A stretch of 64,000 nt of DNA from Methylobacterium aquaticum. GTDB lineage: Bacteria; Pseudomonadota; Alphaproteobacteria; Rhizobiales; Beijerinckiaceae. Below are positions 25,819 to 35,542 of the stretch, piece after piece (position 1 is the first letter of the stretch; every line of letters begins with the position of its first letter). Made by a program: the position numbers and the translations under genes. The stretch spans positions 2,121,001 to 2,185,000 of the forward strand of contig NZ_CP043627.1 in the NCBI RefSeq assembly GCF_016804325.1. Reading direction: 5' to 3'. Below the pieces are notes generated by a model that saw nothing but the letters and a program-made list of their open reading frames with translations, was not told where the DNA came from and made no database searches.

Positions 25819-25971
25819 GCCGGATCGCACGCGACCGACGACCGGCCGCGACATTTTCTCCGCCGGGTTCGCCGCCCAGGATCGAAACCTTGATCCCGGC
25901 CGGGGCTTGCCGCATCGGCTCATTCCTTCGTCCCGGGACCAGGACAATCCCATGGCCTCGCTACCCCGCCC

Positions 25972-27107
25972 GTGCGTCCACCGGTGACGCCGCGGGCGTC
26001 CACGACCGCGCTGATGCCCGTCGCCGAGGCGGCGGCGGCGCTCGCCGCCCTGGCGCGCCCGGTCGCGCCCGTGGTCGTCGGCCCGGCCGAAGCCGTCGGC
26101 GCCGTGGCGGCCGGGGACGTCGTGGTCGAAGGCGGCCGGCCGGAGGCGCGGATCGCGCTCCGTGACGGCTGGGCGGTGAGTGCGGCGGAGAGCGTCGGCG
26201 CCTCGCCCTACGGACCCGTCCGGCTGTCACGTCCCCCCGCCTGGGTCGAGGCCGGCGCACCGCTTCCCCCCGGCACCGACGCGCTGCTGCCGCCCGAGGC
26301 GCTCGGCGCCGGTCCACGGGAGATCGCGGCGCTCGGAGCCGATCAGCGGGAGATCGAGGCCGAGATCGTCGTCGGTGAGGGGACGCGCGCCCCGGGCGCC
26401 GAGCTGCCGCCGGGCGCCCGGCTCCTTGCCGCGGGCGAGCGGGTAAGCGCGCTGCACGGCCTCGCCCTGGCGGCAGCGGGCCCGGCCGGGTGGCGATCCG
26501 CCGCCCGCACCTGCGGCTCCTCGCCGCCGAGCCCGACACCCTGTCGCCGGTCCTCCGTGCCTGGATCGCGCAGCAGGGCGGCAGCGTCGAAACGGCCTGC
26601 CGGCCGGCCGACGGCGATGCCCTCGCCGCATCCCTCCGGGCGCCGGGGGCCGACGCGGTGATCGTCATCGGCGGCACCGGGCCCGGGCGGCGGGACGGCA
26701 GCGCCGCCGCCCTCGCGCAGGCCGGGCGGCTCCACGCCCACGGCATCGCCCTGCGGCCCGGCGAGAGCGCCGGTTTCGGCGAGGCGGCGGGACGGCCGGT
26801 GCTGCTGCTGCCGGGCCGGCCGGATGCGGCGCTCGCCGCCTGGCTCGCCCTCGGCCGGCCGCTCATGGCGGCCCTCTGCGGCGCCGCACCGGACATCCCC
26901 ACGGTTCTGCCGCTCACCCGCAAGGTCGCCTCCGTCATCGGCCTGACCGATCTGGTGTTCCTGCGCCGCGTGCCGGCGGGCGCCGCGCCGCTGGGCGGGG
27001 CCGAGCTTCCGCTCCACCGCCTGGTCCTGGCCGATGCCGCCCTGCTGGTGCCGCCGGCCCATGAGGGCTATCCCGCCGGGACTCCCGTCGAGGTGCTGCC
27101 GCTGTGA
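25972..27107 (+). CDS. Molybdopterin-binding MoeA-like protein, broken by a 1-base frameshift
   Basis: First gene of the molybdenum-cofactor operon. With one base restored it would encode about 378 residues resembling a shortened MoeA: an N-terminal MoeA-like part (PVAEAAAALAALARPVAPVV, then RIALRDGWAVSAAE and GAPLPPGTDALLPPEAL) and a MogA/MoeA-type MPT-binding domain (DTLSPVLRAWIAQQGGSVET, DAVIVIGGTGPGRRDGS and LLLPGRPDAALAAW). The frame changes at the GGG run 26488-26490, where GGGG would join GLALAAAGPAG to VAIRRPHLRLLAAEPD. Both halves look conserved, so this is either a sequencing error or a very recent mutation. It overlaps the next gene by GTGA. It may bind or sense molybdopterin; its exact role is unknown. 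Confidence 0.8.
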
Positions 27108-29089
27108 CCCTCCCTCCCGCCGACCCCTTCCTCGCGCGCCTCGCCGCCGCCTCGCGCCAGGAGCAGTTCCTGGCGGTGGTGAGCCGGGATGAGGCGATGG
27201 CGCGCTGGCGCGAGGCCGTGCCGCATGGAGCCCTGCCGCCCGAGACAGTGCCGCTGCACGAGGCCTTGGGGCGCGTGCTCGCCGCCGACATCGCCTCTCC
27301 GATCGACGTGCCGCCCTTCGACCGTGCCCTGGTGGACGGGTTCGCCGTGCGCAGCGCCGACACCGAGGGGGCGAGCGAGGCGGCGCCGCGCCGCCTCGTC
27401 CTCAACCCCGAGATCCTGGCCTGCGGGATCGCGCCGTCCCTCGCCGTCGGTCCCGGCACCGCGACGCCGATCGCCACCGGCGGCGTGCTGCCCCGGGGCG
27501 CCGACGCGGTGGTGATGATCGAGGCGACGGAGTTCGAGGACGGTCCCGAACCGGCGATCGCGCTCGCGCAGGCCGCCGGGCCGGGCCGGTTCGTCGGCTA
27601 TGCCGGCGCCGACATGGCGCGGGGCGAGACCGTCCTGCGCCGCGCCACCCTGGTCACCGCCCGGGAGATCGGGATGCTCGCCGCCTGCGGCCTCGCCGAA
27701 ATCCAGGTGGTGCGCCGGCCCCGCGTCGCGGTGCTCTCGACCGGCGACGAGCTGGCGGCGCCGGGCGAGCCTCTCGCTCCGGCCCGGCTCTACGATTCGA
27801 ACGGCGCCATCGTGGCGGCGAGCGTGACCGAGAATGGCGGCGTCGCGATCCCGGGCGGCATCGTGCCGGACGACGAGGTCGCGCTCGAGAACGCCCTGAG
27901 ACGGGCCCTGGCGAGGGCCGACCTCGTCGTCCTGTCGGGCGGCACCTCGAAGGGGGCCGGCGACGTCTCGCACCGGATCCTGGCGCGGCTGGGCGAGCCC
28001 GGCATCCTGGTCCACGGCGTGGCGCTGAAACCCGGCAAGCCGCTCTGCCTCGCGCGGGCCGGCGACGTGCCGGTGGTGGTGCTGCCGGGCTTCCCGACCT
28101 CGGCGATGTTCACCTTCCACGAATTCGTCGTGCCGCTGATCCGGGCGCTCGCCGGCCTGGCCCCCCGGGAGGAGGAGAGCGTCGAGGCGCGCCTGCCGCA
28201 GCGTCTCGGCTCCGAACTCGGCCGCACCGAATACGTGATGGCGGCGCTCTCCCGCGGAACGGAGGGGCTGGTGGCCCTGCCCCTCGCCAAGGGATCGGGC
28301 GCCGTCACGGCCTTCTCGCAGGCCGACGGCTTCTTCGCGGTCCCGGCCGACCGCGCCGGACTCGAGGCCGGCGAGACCGTGCGCCTGTCGCGGATCGGCC
28401 GGGCGGGGCGCCCGCCGGACCTGACGATCGTCGGCAGCCATTGCCTCGGCCTCGACCGGCTGGTCGGGCATCTCGCGGGGCGAGGCGTCACGGCCCGCAC
28501 CCTCTGGGTCGGCTCCGCCGGGGGGCTCGCTGCCTTGCGCCGCGGCGAATGCGACCTCGCCGCCATGCACCTGCTCGACCCCGAGACCGGGCGCTACAAC
28601 GCGCCCTACCTCACCCCGGGCCTCGCCCTGGCGCAGGGCTGGCGCCGGCTCCAGGGCGTGGTGTTCCGCAAGGGCGATGCCCGCTTCGAGGGGGCCTCGG
28701 CGCAAGCGGCCGTGGCCCGGCTCGTCGCCGACGAGGCGGCCGTGATGGTCAACCGCAACACCGGCGCCGGCACCCGGGCCCTGGTCGACGGGCTCCTGAA
28801 CGGCGCCCGGCCCGCCGGCTACTGGAACCAGCCGCGCTCGCACAACGCCGTCGCGGCGGCAGTGGCGCAGGGGAGGGCGGATTGGGGCGTGGCGATCTCG
28901 ACGGTCGCGCGCGATTACGGCCTCGGCTTCCTGCCCCTCACCGAGGAGCATTACGACTTCGCCTTCCGCGAGGCGCGCCGCGGCGAGCCGGCGCTGGCGA
29001 TGGTCCTGAGCCTCCTCGACGACGAGGGGCTCGCCGCCGACTTAGGCCAGCTCGGCTTCACCCGGGCGGGAGACGCCTCATGCGGGTGA
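27104..29089 (+). CDS. MoeA fused to a PBP-like molybdate/MPT-sensing domain
   Basis: A 661-residue two-domain protein. Residues 1-415 are a MoeA (molybdopterin molybdotransferase) that inserts Mo into adenylated molybdopterin: PPFDRALVDGFAVRSADT, PIATGGVLPRGADAVV, then VAVLSTGDELAAPGEPL, LVVLSGGTSKGAGDVSHRI and VHGVALKPGKPLC. Residues 425-650 form a type II periplasmic-binding-like domain (PDLTIVGSHCLGLDRLVGHL through GFLPLTEEHYDF), also known from MoeA-PBP fusions and ModE-like proteins. There is no signal peptide, so the domain would work in the cytoplasm. GTG 27104 overlaps the preceding stop codon. Confidence 0.9.
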   Translation: MTLPPADPFLARLAAASRQEQFLAVVSRDEAMARWREAVPHGALPPETVPLHEALGRVLAADIASPIDVPPFDRALVDGFAVRSADTEGASEAAPRRLVLNPEILACGIAPSLAVGPGTATPIATGGVLPRGADAVVMIEATEFEDGPEPAIALAQAAGPGRFVGYAGADMARGETVLRRATLVTAREIGMLAACGLAEIQVVRRPRVAVLSTGDELAAPGEPLAPARLYDSNGAIVAASVTENGGVAIPGGIVPDDEVALENALRRALARADLVVLSGGTSKGAGDVSHRILARLGEPGILVHGVALKPGKPLCLARAGDVPVVVLPGFPTSAMFTFHEFVVPLIRALAGLAPREEESVEARLPQRLGSELGRTEYVMAALSRGTEGLVALPLAKGSGAVTAFSQADGFFAVPADRAGLEAGETVRLSRIGRAGRPPDLTIVGSHCLGLDRLVGHLAGRGVTARTLWVGSAGGLAALRRGECDLAAMHLLDPETGRYNAPYLTPGLALAQGWRRLQGVVFRKGDARFEGASAQAAVARLVADEAAVMVNRNTGAGTRALVDGLLNGARPAGYWNQPRSHNAVAAAVAQGRADWGVAISTVARDYGLGFLPLTEEHYDFAFREARRGEPALAMVLSLLDDEGLAADLGQLGFTRAGDASCG

Positions 29090-29613
29090 TCGGGCTCGCC
29101 GGCTGGTCCGGCGCCGGCAAGACGACGCTCCTCGTCCGGCTGATCCCGGCCCTGCGGGCCCGGGGCCTGCGCGTGGCGACGCTCAAGCACGCCCACCACG
29201 ACTTCGACGTCGACCAGCCGGGCAAGGATTCCTTCCGCCACCGCGAGGCGGGCGCCACCGAGGTGATCGTCTCGTCGCGCCGCCGCGTCGTGCAGATCCG
29301 CGAGGTCGAGGAGGAGGCGCGCCTGCCCGACCTGCTGCGCCGGCTCTCCCCTTGCGACCTCGCGGTGATCGAGGGCTTCAAGCGCGAGGCGCATCCGAAG
29401 CTCGAGGTCTACCGCCACGCCAACGGCCGTCCGCCGCTCCATCCGGACGATCCCCGCATCGTCGCGGTGGCGAGCGACCATCCCTTCCCGGAGGCCGGCC
29501 GGCCTATCGTCCCCCTCGACGCGGTGGAGGCGGTCGCCGATATCGTGCTGGCGCGGTCGGAGCCCCTGGCCGTGGTCCTGGAGAGACTTGTGTCCCATGG
29601 CGCAGCTGACTGA
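29080..29613 (+). CDS. mobB: Molybdopterin-guanine dinucleotide biosynthesis adaptor MobB
   Basis: A 177-residue P-loop GTPase that assists MobA in attaching GMP to molybdopterin for bis-MGD enzymes such as formate dehydrogenase. Walker A is GWSGAGKTTLL at residues 8-18. HAHHDFDVDQPGKDSFRHRE and CDLAVIEGFKREAHPKLEVY are MobB signatures. ATG 29080 lies inside the end of the moeA fusion (10-base overlap), and the gene overlaps the next one too. Confidence 0.95.
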   Translation: MRVIGLAGWSGAGKTTLLVRLIPALRARGLRVATLKHAHHDFDVDQPGKDSFRHREAGATEVIVSSRRRVVQIREVEEEARLPDLLRRLSPCDLAVIEGFKREAHPKLEVYRHANGRPPLHPDDPRIVAVASDHPFPEAGRPIVPLDAVEAVADIVLARSEPLAVVLERLVSHGAAD

Positions 29614-30849
29614 CGACTGCTTCGCCTTCGGCGGACCGCTGCTGTCGGTCGAGGATGCCGCCGCCCTCGTCGGCGAGCGGCTGCCGGTGCTCGCCGGGAT
29701 CGAGTCCGTGCCCCTGGGGCAGGCCGACGGTCGCATCGCGGCCGACGACGTTCTCGCCGGGCTCGACCTGCCGCCCTTCGACAATTCCGCCGTCGACGGC
29801 TACGCGGTGCGCTTCGCCGATCTCGTCCCGGGCCGCAACACCGTGCTGCCGGTGCGCGGGCGCCTGCCCGCCGGGGCGGTGCCGGAGGCCGCCCCGGTCG
29901 GGGCATCCGCGGTACGGATCTTCACCGGGGCGCCGATGCCGCCGGGGGCCGACACCGTCTTCATGCAGGAGGACGTGCGGCGCGAGGGCGACGCGGTCGC
30001 GCTGCCGGCGGGCCTGAAACCCGGCGCCAACCGGCGGCTCGCCGGCGAGGACGTGGCGCGCGGCAGCCTCGTGATCCCCGCCGGCCGCCGGCTGACCCCG
30101 CCCGACCTCGCGCTCGCCGCCGCGACCGGCCACGCCGCGATCGCCGTCCGCCGCCGCCTGCGGGTGGCGGTGTTCTCGACCGGCGACGAACTCACCGAGC
30201 CGGGTGCCCCGTTGCGGCCGGGGGCGATCCACGATTCGAACCGCGTCCTCCTCGCCGCGCTGCTGCGCCGCCTCGGGGCGGAGGTGAGCGATCTCGGCAT
30301 CCTGCGCGACGACCCCGCCCTCCTGCCCGATCGCCTGCGGGCGGCGGCGGCCGGCCACGACCTCATCGTCACCTCGGGCGGCGTCTCGACCGGGGAGGAG
30401 GACCACGTCAAGGCAGCCGTCGAGGCGGCGGGCCGGCTGGTGTTCTGGCGCCTCGCGATCAAGCCGGGCCGCCCCGTCGCGATGGGGCTGATCGGCGATT
30501 CCGCCTTCGTCGGCCTGCCGGGCAATCCCGTGGCGGTCTACGTCACGCTGCTCTTCGTGGTCCGCCCGCTGCTCGCCCGCCTCGGCGGCGCCCTGCCCGA
30601 GGCCCCCCGAGCCAGCCCGTCCGCGCCGCCTTCCGCTACGCCAAGAAGGCCGGGCGGCGGGAATACGTCCGCGTCTCGCTGCGGCGGGGCGCCGACGGGG
30701 TGATGGAGGCGGTGAAGTTCCCCCGCGACGGCGCCGGAATCCTGTCCTCGCTCACCGGCAGCGACGGGCTCGCCGAACTGCCGGAGGCCGTGACCGGGGT
30801 CGCGGAGGGGGACTGGGTGGAGGTCTATCGCCATCCTTTGCTGTGGTAA
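29597..30849 (+). CDS. moeA: Molybdopterin molybdotransferase MoeA, C-terminus shifted by a 1-base deletion
   Basis: A stand-alone MoeA, 417 residues once one base is restored. Motifs: PPFDNSAVDGYAVRFADL, RIFTGAPMPPGADTVFMQED, VAVFSTGDELTEPG, LIVTSGGVSTGEEDHVKAAV, and LAIKPGRPVAMG with FVGLPGNPVAVYV. The run of six C at 30603-30608 should be seven. As it stands the frame degenerates after RLGGALPEAP, while the authentic domain IV (VRAAFRYAKKAGRREYVRVS to VEVYRHPLLW) continues one frame over to TAA at 30847-30849. The start overlaps mobB. It completes the Mo-cofactor operon. Confidence 0.92.
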
Positions 30850-31036
30850 AACGATACCGGTTCGGCCGCCCGGCGCGACGCTGCCCTGGAGACGCCTAGT
30901 ACAATCGTGCTAGAGGCGATCGGCCGCGGGGCCGGGGTTTCGCGGCACCTGCGTCAGCGCGGGTCTCGCGTCGGGGCGGGGCTTTCTCGGAATGGGGCTT
31001 GGGTCGGCGCGCATCATGGATCGGACGGGGATGGAC

Positions 31037-32803
31037 ATGCGCCTGCGCGGTCGTCTCGACCGTCTGCGCGCCCTGATCGTCGCGAGCCCGCCATCGTGGC
31101 GCGTGCGCTACGGCGTCCCGGTCCTCGTCGTCGCCGGCATCGCCCTGTTGCGCACGGCTTGGCTGTCCGAATTCGCCCCGTGGTTCCTGTTCACGCCCGC
31201 CGTGGTCCTCATCGCCCTGCTGCTCGGGGGCGGGGCCGGATTGTGGGCCACCCTCCTGTCGGCGGCCCTGGCCGGCTCCGCGCTGCTCGCGGTGCCGCCC
31301 GTCGGCAGCCTGTCGCTCGCGCAATCGGTCGCCTCGGCGGTGTACCTGGTCACGACGGCCGGGCTGGTCGGTTTGGTCGTCGCCCTGCGGCACGCGCTGA
31401 TCGAGGCGGAGACGTCGCAGGCCGAATCGCGGCGGAGCGCGGCGGCGGCGGCGGAGCGCGAGGCCTTCCTGACCAGCGTGCTCGCCAGCTCGACCGACTG
31501 CATCAAGGTGCTCGACCTCGACGGGCGGCTGACCTTCATGTCCGAGGGCGGCCAGCAGGTGATGGAGGTGAGCGACTTCAACGCGATCCGCGGCTGCCAC
31601 TGGCCCGATTTCTGGGCCGGACGGGGCCATGAGGAGGCCGTGACCGCCCTGGCGGCGGCCCGTGCCGGGCAGGCGCGGAGCTTCGTCGGCCGCGCCAGCA
31701 CGATGCGGGGCACGCCGAAATGGTGGCACGTCGCGTTGAGCCCGATCCGCAACCCGGACGGCACGTTCGACCGCGTCCTGTCGGTCTCGCGCGACATCAC
31801 CGCCCTGCGCGAGAGCGAGGAGGAGCGCGACCGCTTCGTGCGGCTGGCCGAGACCAGCACCGACTTCATCGGCATGGCGCGGACCGACGGCAGCTTCATC
31901 TATCTCAACGAGGCTGCAAGGCGGATGGTCGGCCTCGATCGTGCCGACCTCGCCGGCCTGACCATCACGGATTTCCTCCCGCCCGAGCAGGTCGACACCG
32001 TCATGGCGGAGATGCTGGCGGCTTTGGAGTGCGACGGCCGTTGGTCGGGCGAGCTGACCTTCCGCCATTTCCGCACGGGAGAGGCGATCCCGGTCCTGTA
32101 CTCGGCCTTCCCGATCACCGACAGCGCGGGCCAGGTCGTCGGCACCGGCACGGTGACCCGCGACTTCCGCGCCCACAAGCGGGCCGAGGAGGAGTTGCGG
32201 CTCCTCAACGGCGAGCTCGCCCACCGGCTCAAGAACGTGCTGGCCGTGGTGCAGTCGGTGACGCGGCAGACCCTGCGCAACGCCACCGACCTTCCGACGG
32301 CCGGCGAGGCGCTGTCGGCGCGACTGGTGGCGCTCGGCACCGCGACCGACGTGCTCACCAACGCCTCCTGGCGCTCGGCCGACCTGCGCCACCTGATCGA
32401 GGGGACTTTGTCCCCGCACGGCGCGATCGGCAAGCGGATCCGACTCGCCGGGCCCGCCCTCACCCTCCAGCCCCAGCTCGCCGTGGCGCTCGCGCTCGCT
32501 CTGCACGAGCTGGCGACCAACGCGGCGAAATACGGCTCTTTGTCGAACGACACCGGGACCGTGGACGTGCGCTGGTCCGAGGAGGGGACGGGACCGGGGG
32601 CGCGGTTCCGGCTCGACTGGCGCGAGCGGGGCGGGCCGCCGGTGACGGCGCCGACGCGGCGCGGGTTCGGCAGCGCCCTCATCGAGCGCACGCTGAGCGC
32701 CTATTTCGGCGGAACGGCGGAGATCGCCTATCGGCCGGACGGTCTGGTCTTCGCGCTCGACGCCCCGTCCGAGGCCGCCATCCTGGCGAGCGACGACGCG
32801 TAG
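31037..32803 (+). CDS. HWE-family sensor histidine kinase with membrane domain and two PAS domains
   Basis: A membrane-bound sensor kinase of about 588 residues. Residues 20-125 contain three to four membrane segments (PVLVVAGIALLRTAWLS, then FTPAVVLIALLLGGGAGLW) like a DUF4118/MASE-type sensor. Two PAS domains follow at about 150-265 (LASSTDCIKVLDLDGRLTFM) and 275-395 (FVRLAETSTDFIGMARTDGS). The HWE kinase core has phospho-acceptor LAHRLKNVLAVVQSV, N-box HELATNAAKYGSLS and the WxE motif in DWRERGGPP. HWE kinases are common in Rhizobiales and often act in light or general stress signalling. No response regulator is adjacent. ATG 31037 is chosen for the GGGGA upstream; ATG 30992 is also in frame. 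Confidence 0.9.
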   Translation: MRLRGRLDRLRALIVASPPSWRVRYGVPVLVVAGIALLRTAWLSEFAPWFLFTPAVVLIALLLGGGAGLWATLLSAALAGSALLAVPPVGSLSLAQSVASAVYLVTTAGLVGLVVALRHALIEAETSQAESRRSAAAAAEREAFLTSVLASSTDCIKVLDLDGRLTFMSEGGQQVMEVSDFNAIRGCHWPDFWAGRGHEEAVTALAAARAGQARSFVGRASTMRGTPKWWHVALSPIRNPDGTFDRVLSVSRDITALRESEEERDRFVRLAETSTDFIGMARTDGSFIYLNEAARRMVGLDRADLAGLTITDFLPPEQVDTVMAEMLAALECDGRWSGELTFRHFRTGEAIPVLYSAFPITDSAGQVVGTGTVTRDFRAHKRAEEELRLLNGELAHRLKNVLAVVQSVTRQTLRNATDLPTAGEALSARLVALGTATDVLTNASWRSADLRHLIEGTLSPHGAIGKRIRLAGPALTLQPQLAVALALALHELATNAAKYGSLSNDTGTVDVRWSEEGTGPGARFRLDWRERGGPPVTAPTRRGFGSALIERTLSAYFGGTAEIAYRPDGLVFALDAPSEAAILASDDA

Positions 32804-33119
32804 CGGGCGGGGCCTTCGGCCCGAGGCCTTGGATGCCCGCCGCGGACGCCCCCCTGACCTCGACGCACCCCTTCCGCCTCCCCGGCCGCGTGGCAAGCGC
32901 GACGCTCTCCAGTCCCTCGTCGTTGCCGCATTCTTCCACGGCGAACCGGTATCCGCCTCGACGGAAATTGCTCTCGGCGGATTCCGCCGAAGCGGTGACC
33001 GGTTCGGCGCGAAAAATCTGCGATGAAACAAGAACCTAAGCGGGCGAGGCGTTGGCCCGCCGACGCAAGTCTGCTTAGGTTGCCCCGCGCCACGGGCGTG
33101 GCGAAGGGGAGCAAGAGTC
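32804..33119. other. Intergenic region without recognised gene
   Basis: These 316 bases separate the kinase from the solute-binding protein. I see no convincing open frame, repeat or terminator. The last 110 bases presumably hold the promoter of the downstream gene. Confidence 0.5.
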
Positions 33120-33908
33120 ATGGCCATGTGTTCGGTGGCGTCGCGCTGGGTGGCGGGCGCGATGCTGGTGCTCGCGGCGAGTCCGGCCCTCGCGGCGGAG
33201 GAGCCCTCGCGCCTCGACCAGGTCATCGAGCGCAAGGTTCTCAACGTCTGCACGACCGGCGATTACCGCCCGTTCTCCTACCGTCCCGACGGCGCCAACG
33301 ACTTCGTCGGCATCGACATCGATCTCGGCCGCTCCCTCGCCCAGTCGCTCGGCGCCGAGGCGGTCTTCATCCAGACCAAGTGGTCGAACCTGATGGCCGA
33401 CTTCAAGGCGAAGTGCGACATCGCGATGAGCGGCATCTCGGTGACGCTGCCGCGGCAGCGCGAGGCCTTCTTCAGCGAGATGTACCTGGTGAACGGCAAG
33501 GCGCCGATCGTCCGCTGCGACGACGTCTCCAAGTACCAGACCACGGAGGCGATCAACCAGCCGTCGACCCGGGTGGTCGTCAATCCCGGCGGCACCAACG
33601 AGAAGTTCGCCCGCGCCAACCTCGCCAAGGCGCAGATCCAGCTCTTTCCCGACAACCGCGTCATCTGGCGGGAGATCGCCGAGGGCCGCGCCGACGTGAT
33701 GGTCGCCGAGTCGGTCGAGGTGAAGCTCCAGGAGACGCTGCATCCGGGCCTGTGCGCGGTGAATCCCGACCGGCCGCTGCAATACGGCGAGATGGGTTTC
33801 CTGCTGCCGCGCGGCGACGGGGTGTTCAAGGCCTATGTCGACCAGTGGCTGCACCTGGCGAAGGCCTCGGGCGAGTTCGACCGGATCTTCGCGGCAAACA
33901 TGAAGTAG
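33120..33908 (+). CDS. Periplasmic solute-binding protein (ABC cluster 3 / cyclohexadienyl dehydratase-like)
   Basis: A 262-residue secreted protein with signal peptide (SRWVAGAMLVLAASPALA) and the SBP_bac_3 fold: LDQVIERKVLNVCTTGDYRP, then GANDFVGIDIDLGRSLAQSL, KCDIAMSGISVTLPRQREAF and GRADVMVAESVEVKLQET. The overall pattern resembles PheC, the periplasmic cyclohexadienyl dehydratase, as well as amino-acid binding proteins, so it may be an enzyme instead of a transport component. No permease or ATPase gene is adjacent, which favours an orphan receptor or enzyme. Confidence 0.88.
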   Translation: MAMCSVASRWVAGAMLVLAASPALAAEEPSRLDQVIERKVLNVCTTGDYRPFSYRPDGANDFVGIDIDLGRSLAQSLGAEAVFIQTKWSNLMADFKAKCDIAMSGISVTLPRQREAFFSEMYLVNGKAPIVRCDDVSKYQTTEAINQPSTRVVVNPGGTNEKFARANLAKAQIQLFPDNRVIWREIAEGRADVMVAESVEVKLQETLHPGLCAVNPDRPLQYGEMGFLLPRGDGVFKAYVDQWLHLAKASGEFDRIFAANMK

Positions 33909-34060
33909 GGGACGGGCGCGATCGAGGATCGCGCGTCCCGCCTCCCCGGAGACGTCCGCCACCCGGCGACGGGAACCCAACCATCGTCGGGTTCCCGCGG
34001 CGCGCCGCCGCGTGCGAGACTGCCACCAACGAACGAGACGGTTCGGGGGGAACCACCATC

Positions 34061-34888
34061 ATGCTGCTCTACGAGCACCCGCTCTCGTCCTATGCGCAGA
34101 AGGTCAAGATCGCCCTGCGCGAGAAGGGTGTGGCCTTCACCGCAGAGCTGCCGGAGACCTTCGGCACGGGCCGGAGCGACGGCGACTTCGCGCAGGCCAA
34201 TCCGCGCCAGGAGGTGCCGGTGCTGGTCGACGGGGGCTTGAGCCTCTTCGAATCGACCGTGATCCTCGAATACATCGAGGAACGCTGGCCCGATCCGCCG
34301 CTGCTGCCGCGCGACCCCGCCGCCCGCGCGGTCGCCCGCATGACGGAAGAGGTCTGCGACACCCAGTACGAGGCGGTGAACTGGGGGTTCGGCGAGATCC
34401 TGTGGTTCCGCCGCGCCACCGGCGCCCTCGCCGACCATCTGCGCGGTCAGGCCGCGTCGCAGACGAGGATCCTGCAGGACTGGCTCGCCGGCCGCCTCGG
34501 CGAGGCGGAGTGGTTCGGGGGCGCGTCCTTCGGCTGGGCCGACGCCGCGGCGGCGCCGATGGTCAACCGCTCGGTGCATTACGGGCTGGGGCCCGAAGCG
34601 GGCAGCGCGCTCGCGCGCTGGCACGCGCGGGTCCGCGAGCGCCCGTCCGTGGCCCAGACCTTCCGGGAATTCGACATGGCGGCGGCCCGGATGGCGGAGG
34701 CCGCCGACCTCTACACCACCGGCGGGCGCCGGCGCGAATACCGCGACCACCGCCTCGAATGGATGGTGAAGTCCGGCGGCGTCGAGGTCGTGCTGGCGGG
34801 CCTGCGCGACCGCAACATCCGCTTCGCTTGGCCCGACGGCGAAAATCGGCCCGACGGCGAAAACCGGCCCGACGGCGATCCGGCCTGA
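34061..34888 (+). CDS. Glutathione S-transferase family protein
   Basis: A 275-residue protein with an N-terminal thioredoxin-like GST domain (YEHPLSSYAQKVKIALREKG, then NPRQEVPVLVDGG and LFESTVILEYIEERWP) and a helical C-terminal domain (RMTEEVCDTQYEAVNWGFGE and FGGASFGWADAAAAPMV). Ser9 or Tyr11 in SSYAQK may be the glutathione-activating residue. It ends in a 60-residue extension with three copies of PDGEN/PDGDP encoded by a 15-base tandem repeat at 34831-34880. The reaction is unknown. Confidence 0.9.
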   Translation: MLLYEHPLSSYAQKVKIALREKGVAFTAELPETFGTGRSDGDFAQANPRQEVPVLVDGGLSLFESTVILEYIEERWPDPPLLPRDPAARAVARMTEEVCDTQYEAVNWGFGEILWFRRATGALADHLRGQAASQTRILQDWLAGRLGEAEWFGGASFGWADAAAAPMVNRSVHYGLGPEAGSALARWHARVRERPSVAQTFREFDMAAARMAEAADLYTTGGRRREYRDHRLEWMVKSGGVEVVLAGLRDRNIRFAWPDGENRPDGENRPDGDPA

Positions 34889-34930
34889 CGCCGCCACGCT
34901 CCGACGCCCCGACCCCTCCCGGGAGACCCC

Positions 34931-35542
34931 ATGCACCCCTTGCGCATCCTCGACCGCCTCGAGGAGATCCTGATCGCGAGCCTGATGGCGGGCGCGACGC
35001 TGCTGATCTTCGTCGCCGTCGTCCACCGCTACGCGTCGGGCATCGACCTGCTCTACCCGATCACCACCGCGATCCACCTCTCCTGGGCCCAGGAGCTGTG
35101 CATCTACATGTTCGTCTGGATGGCGAAGTTCGGCGCCGCCTACGGCGTGCGCACCGGCATCCATGTCGGCGTCGACGTCGCGGTGAACCAGCTGCCGCCC
35201 GCCTGGCGCGACCGGATCGTGCTGTTCGGCCTGTTCTGCGGTGCGCTGTTCACCGCCATCGTCGGCACGATGGGCGCGCGCTTCGTCTACGGCCTCGTCG
35301 ATACCGACCAGACCACGCCCGATCTCGAGATCCCGAGCTGGGTCGTCTACCTGGCGATTCCCCTCGGCTCCTACCTGATGTGCTTCCGCTTCCTCCAGGT
35401 CGCCTGGAGCTTCTGGCGCACCGGGGAACTGCCGCACCACGATCCGGGCCATGTCGAGGGCGTGGTCGAGAGCCCGCACGCCGCGGAAGACCTTGCGAAA
35501 GACCTGGCCAACGACGCCCGCACCGGAGGCACCGCCCGATGA
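34931..35542 (+). CDS. TRAP transporter small permease (DctQ family)
   Basis: The 203-residue four-helix small membrane subunit of a tripartite ATP-independent periplasmic transporter. Segments are MAGATLLIFVAVVHRY, then LSWAQELCIYMFVWMAKFGA with the DctQ-typical WAQE, RIVLFGLFCGALFTAIVGTM and VVYLAIPLGSYLMCFRFLQV. The ATG has GGGAGA upstream. It overlaps dctM by ATGA. Substrates of TRAP systems are usually organic acids. Confidence 0.9.
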   Translation: MHPLRILDRLEEILIASLMAGATLLIFVAVVHRYASGIDLLYPITTAIHLSWAQELCIYMFVWMAKFGAAYGVRTGIHVGVDVAVNQLPPAWRDRIVLFGLFCGALFTAIVGTMGARFVYGLVDTDQTTPDLEIPSWVVYLAIPLGSYLMCFRFLQVAWSFWRTGELPHHDPGHVEGVVESPHAAEDLAKDLANDARTGGTAR

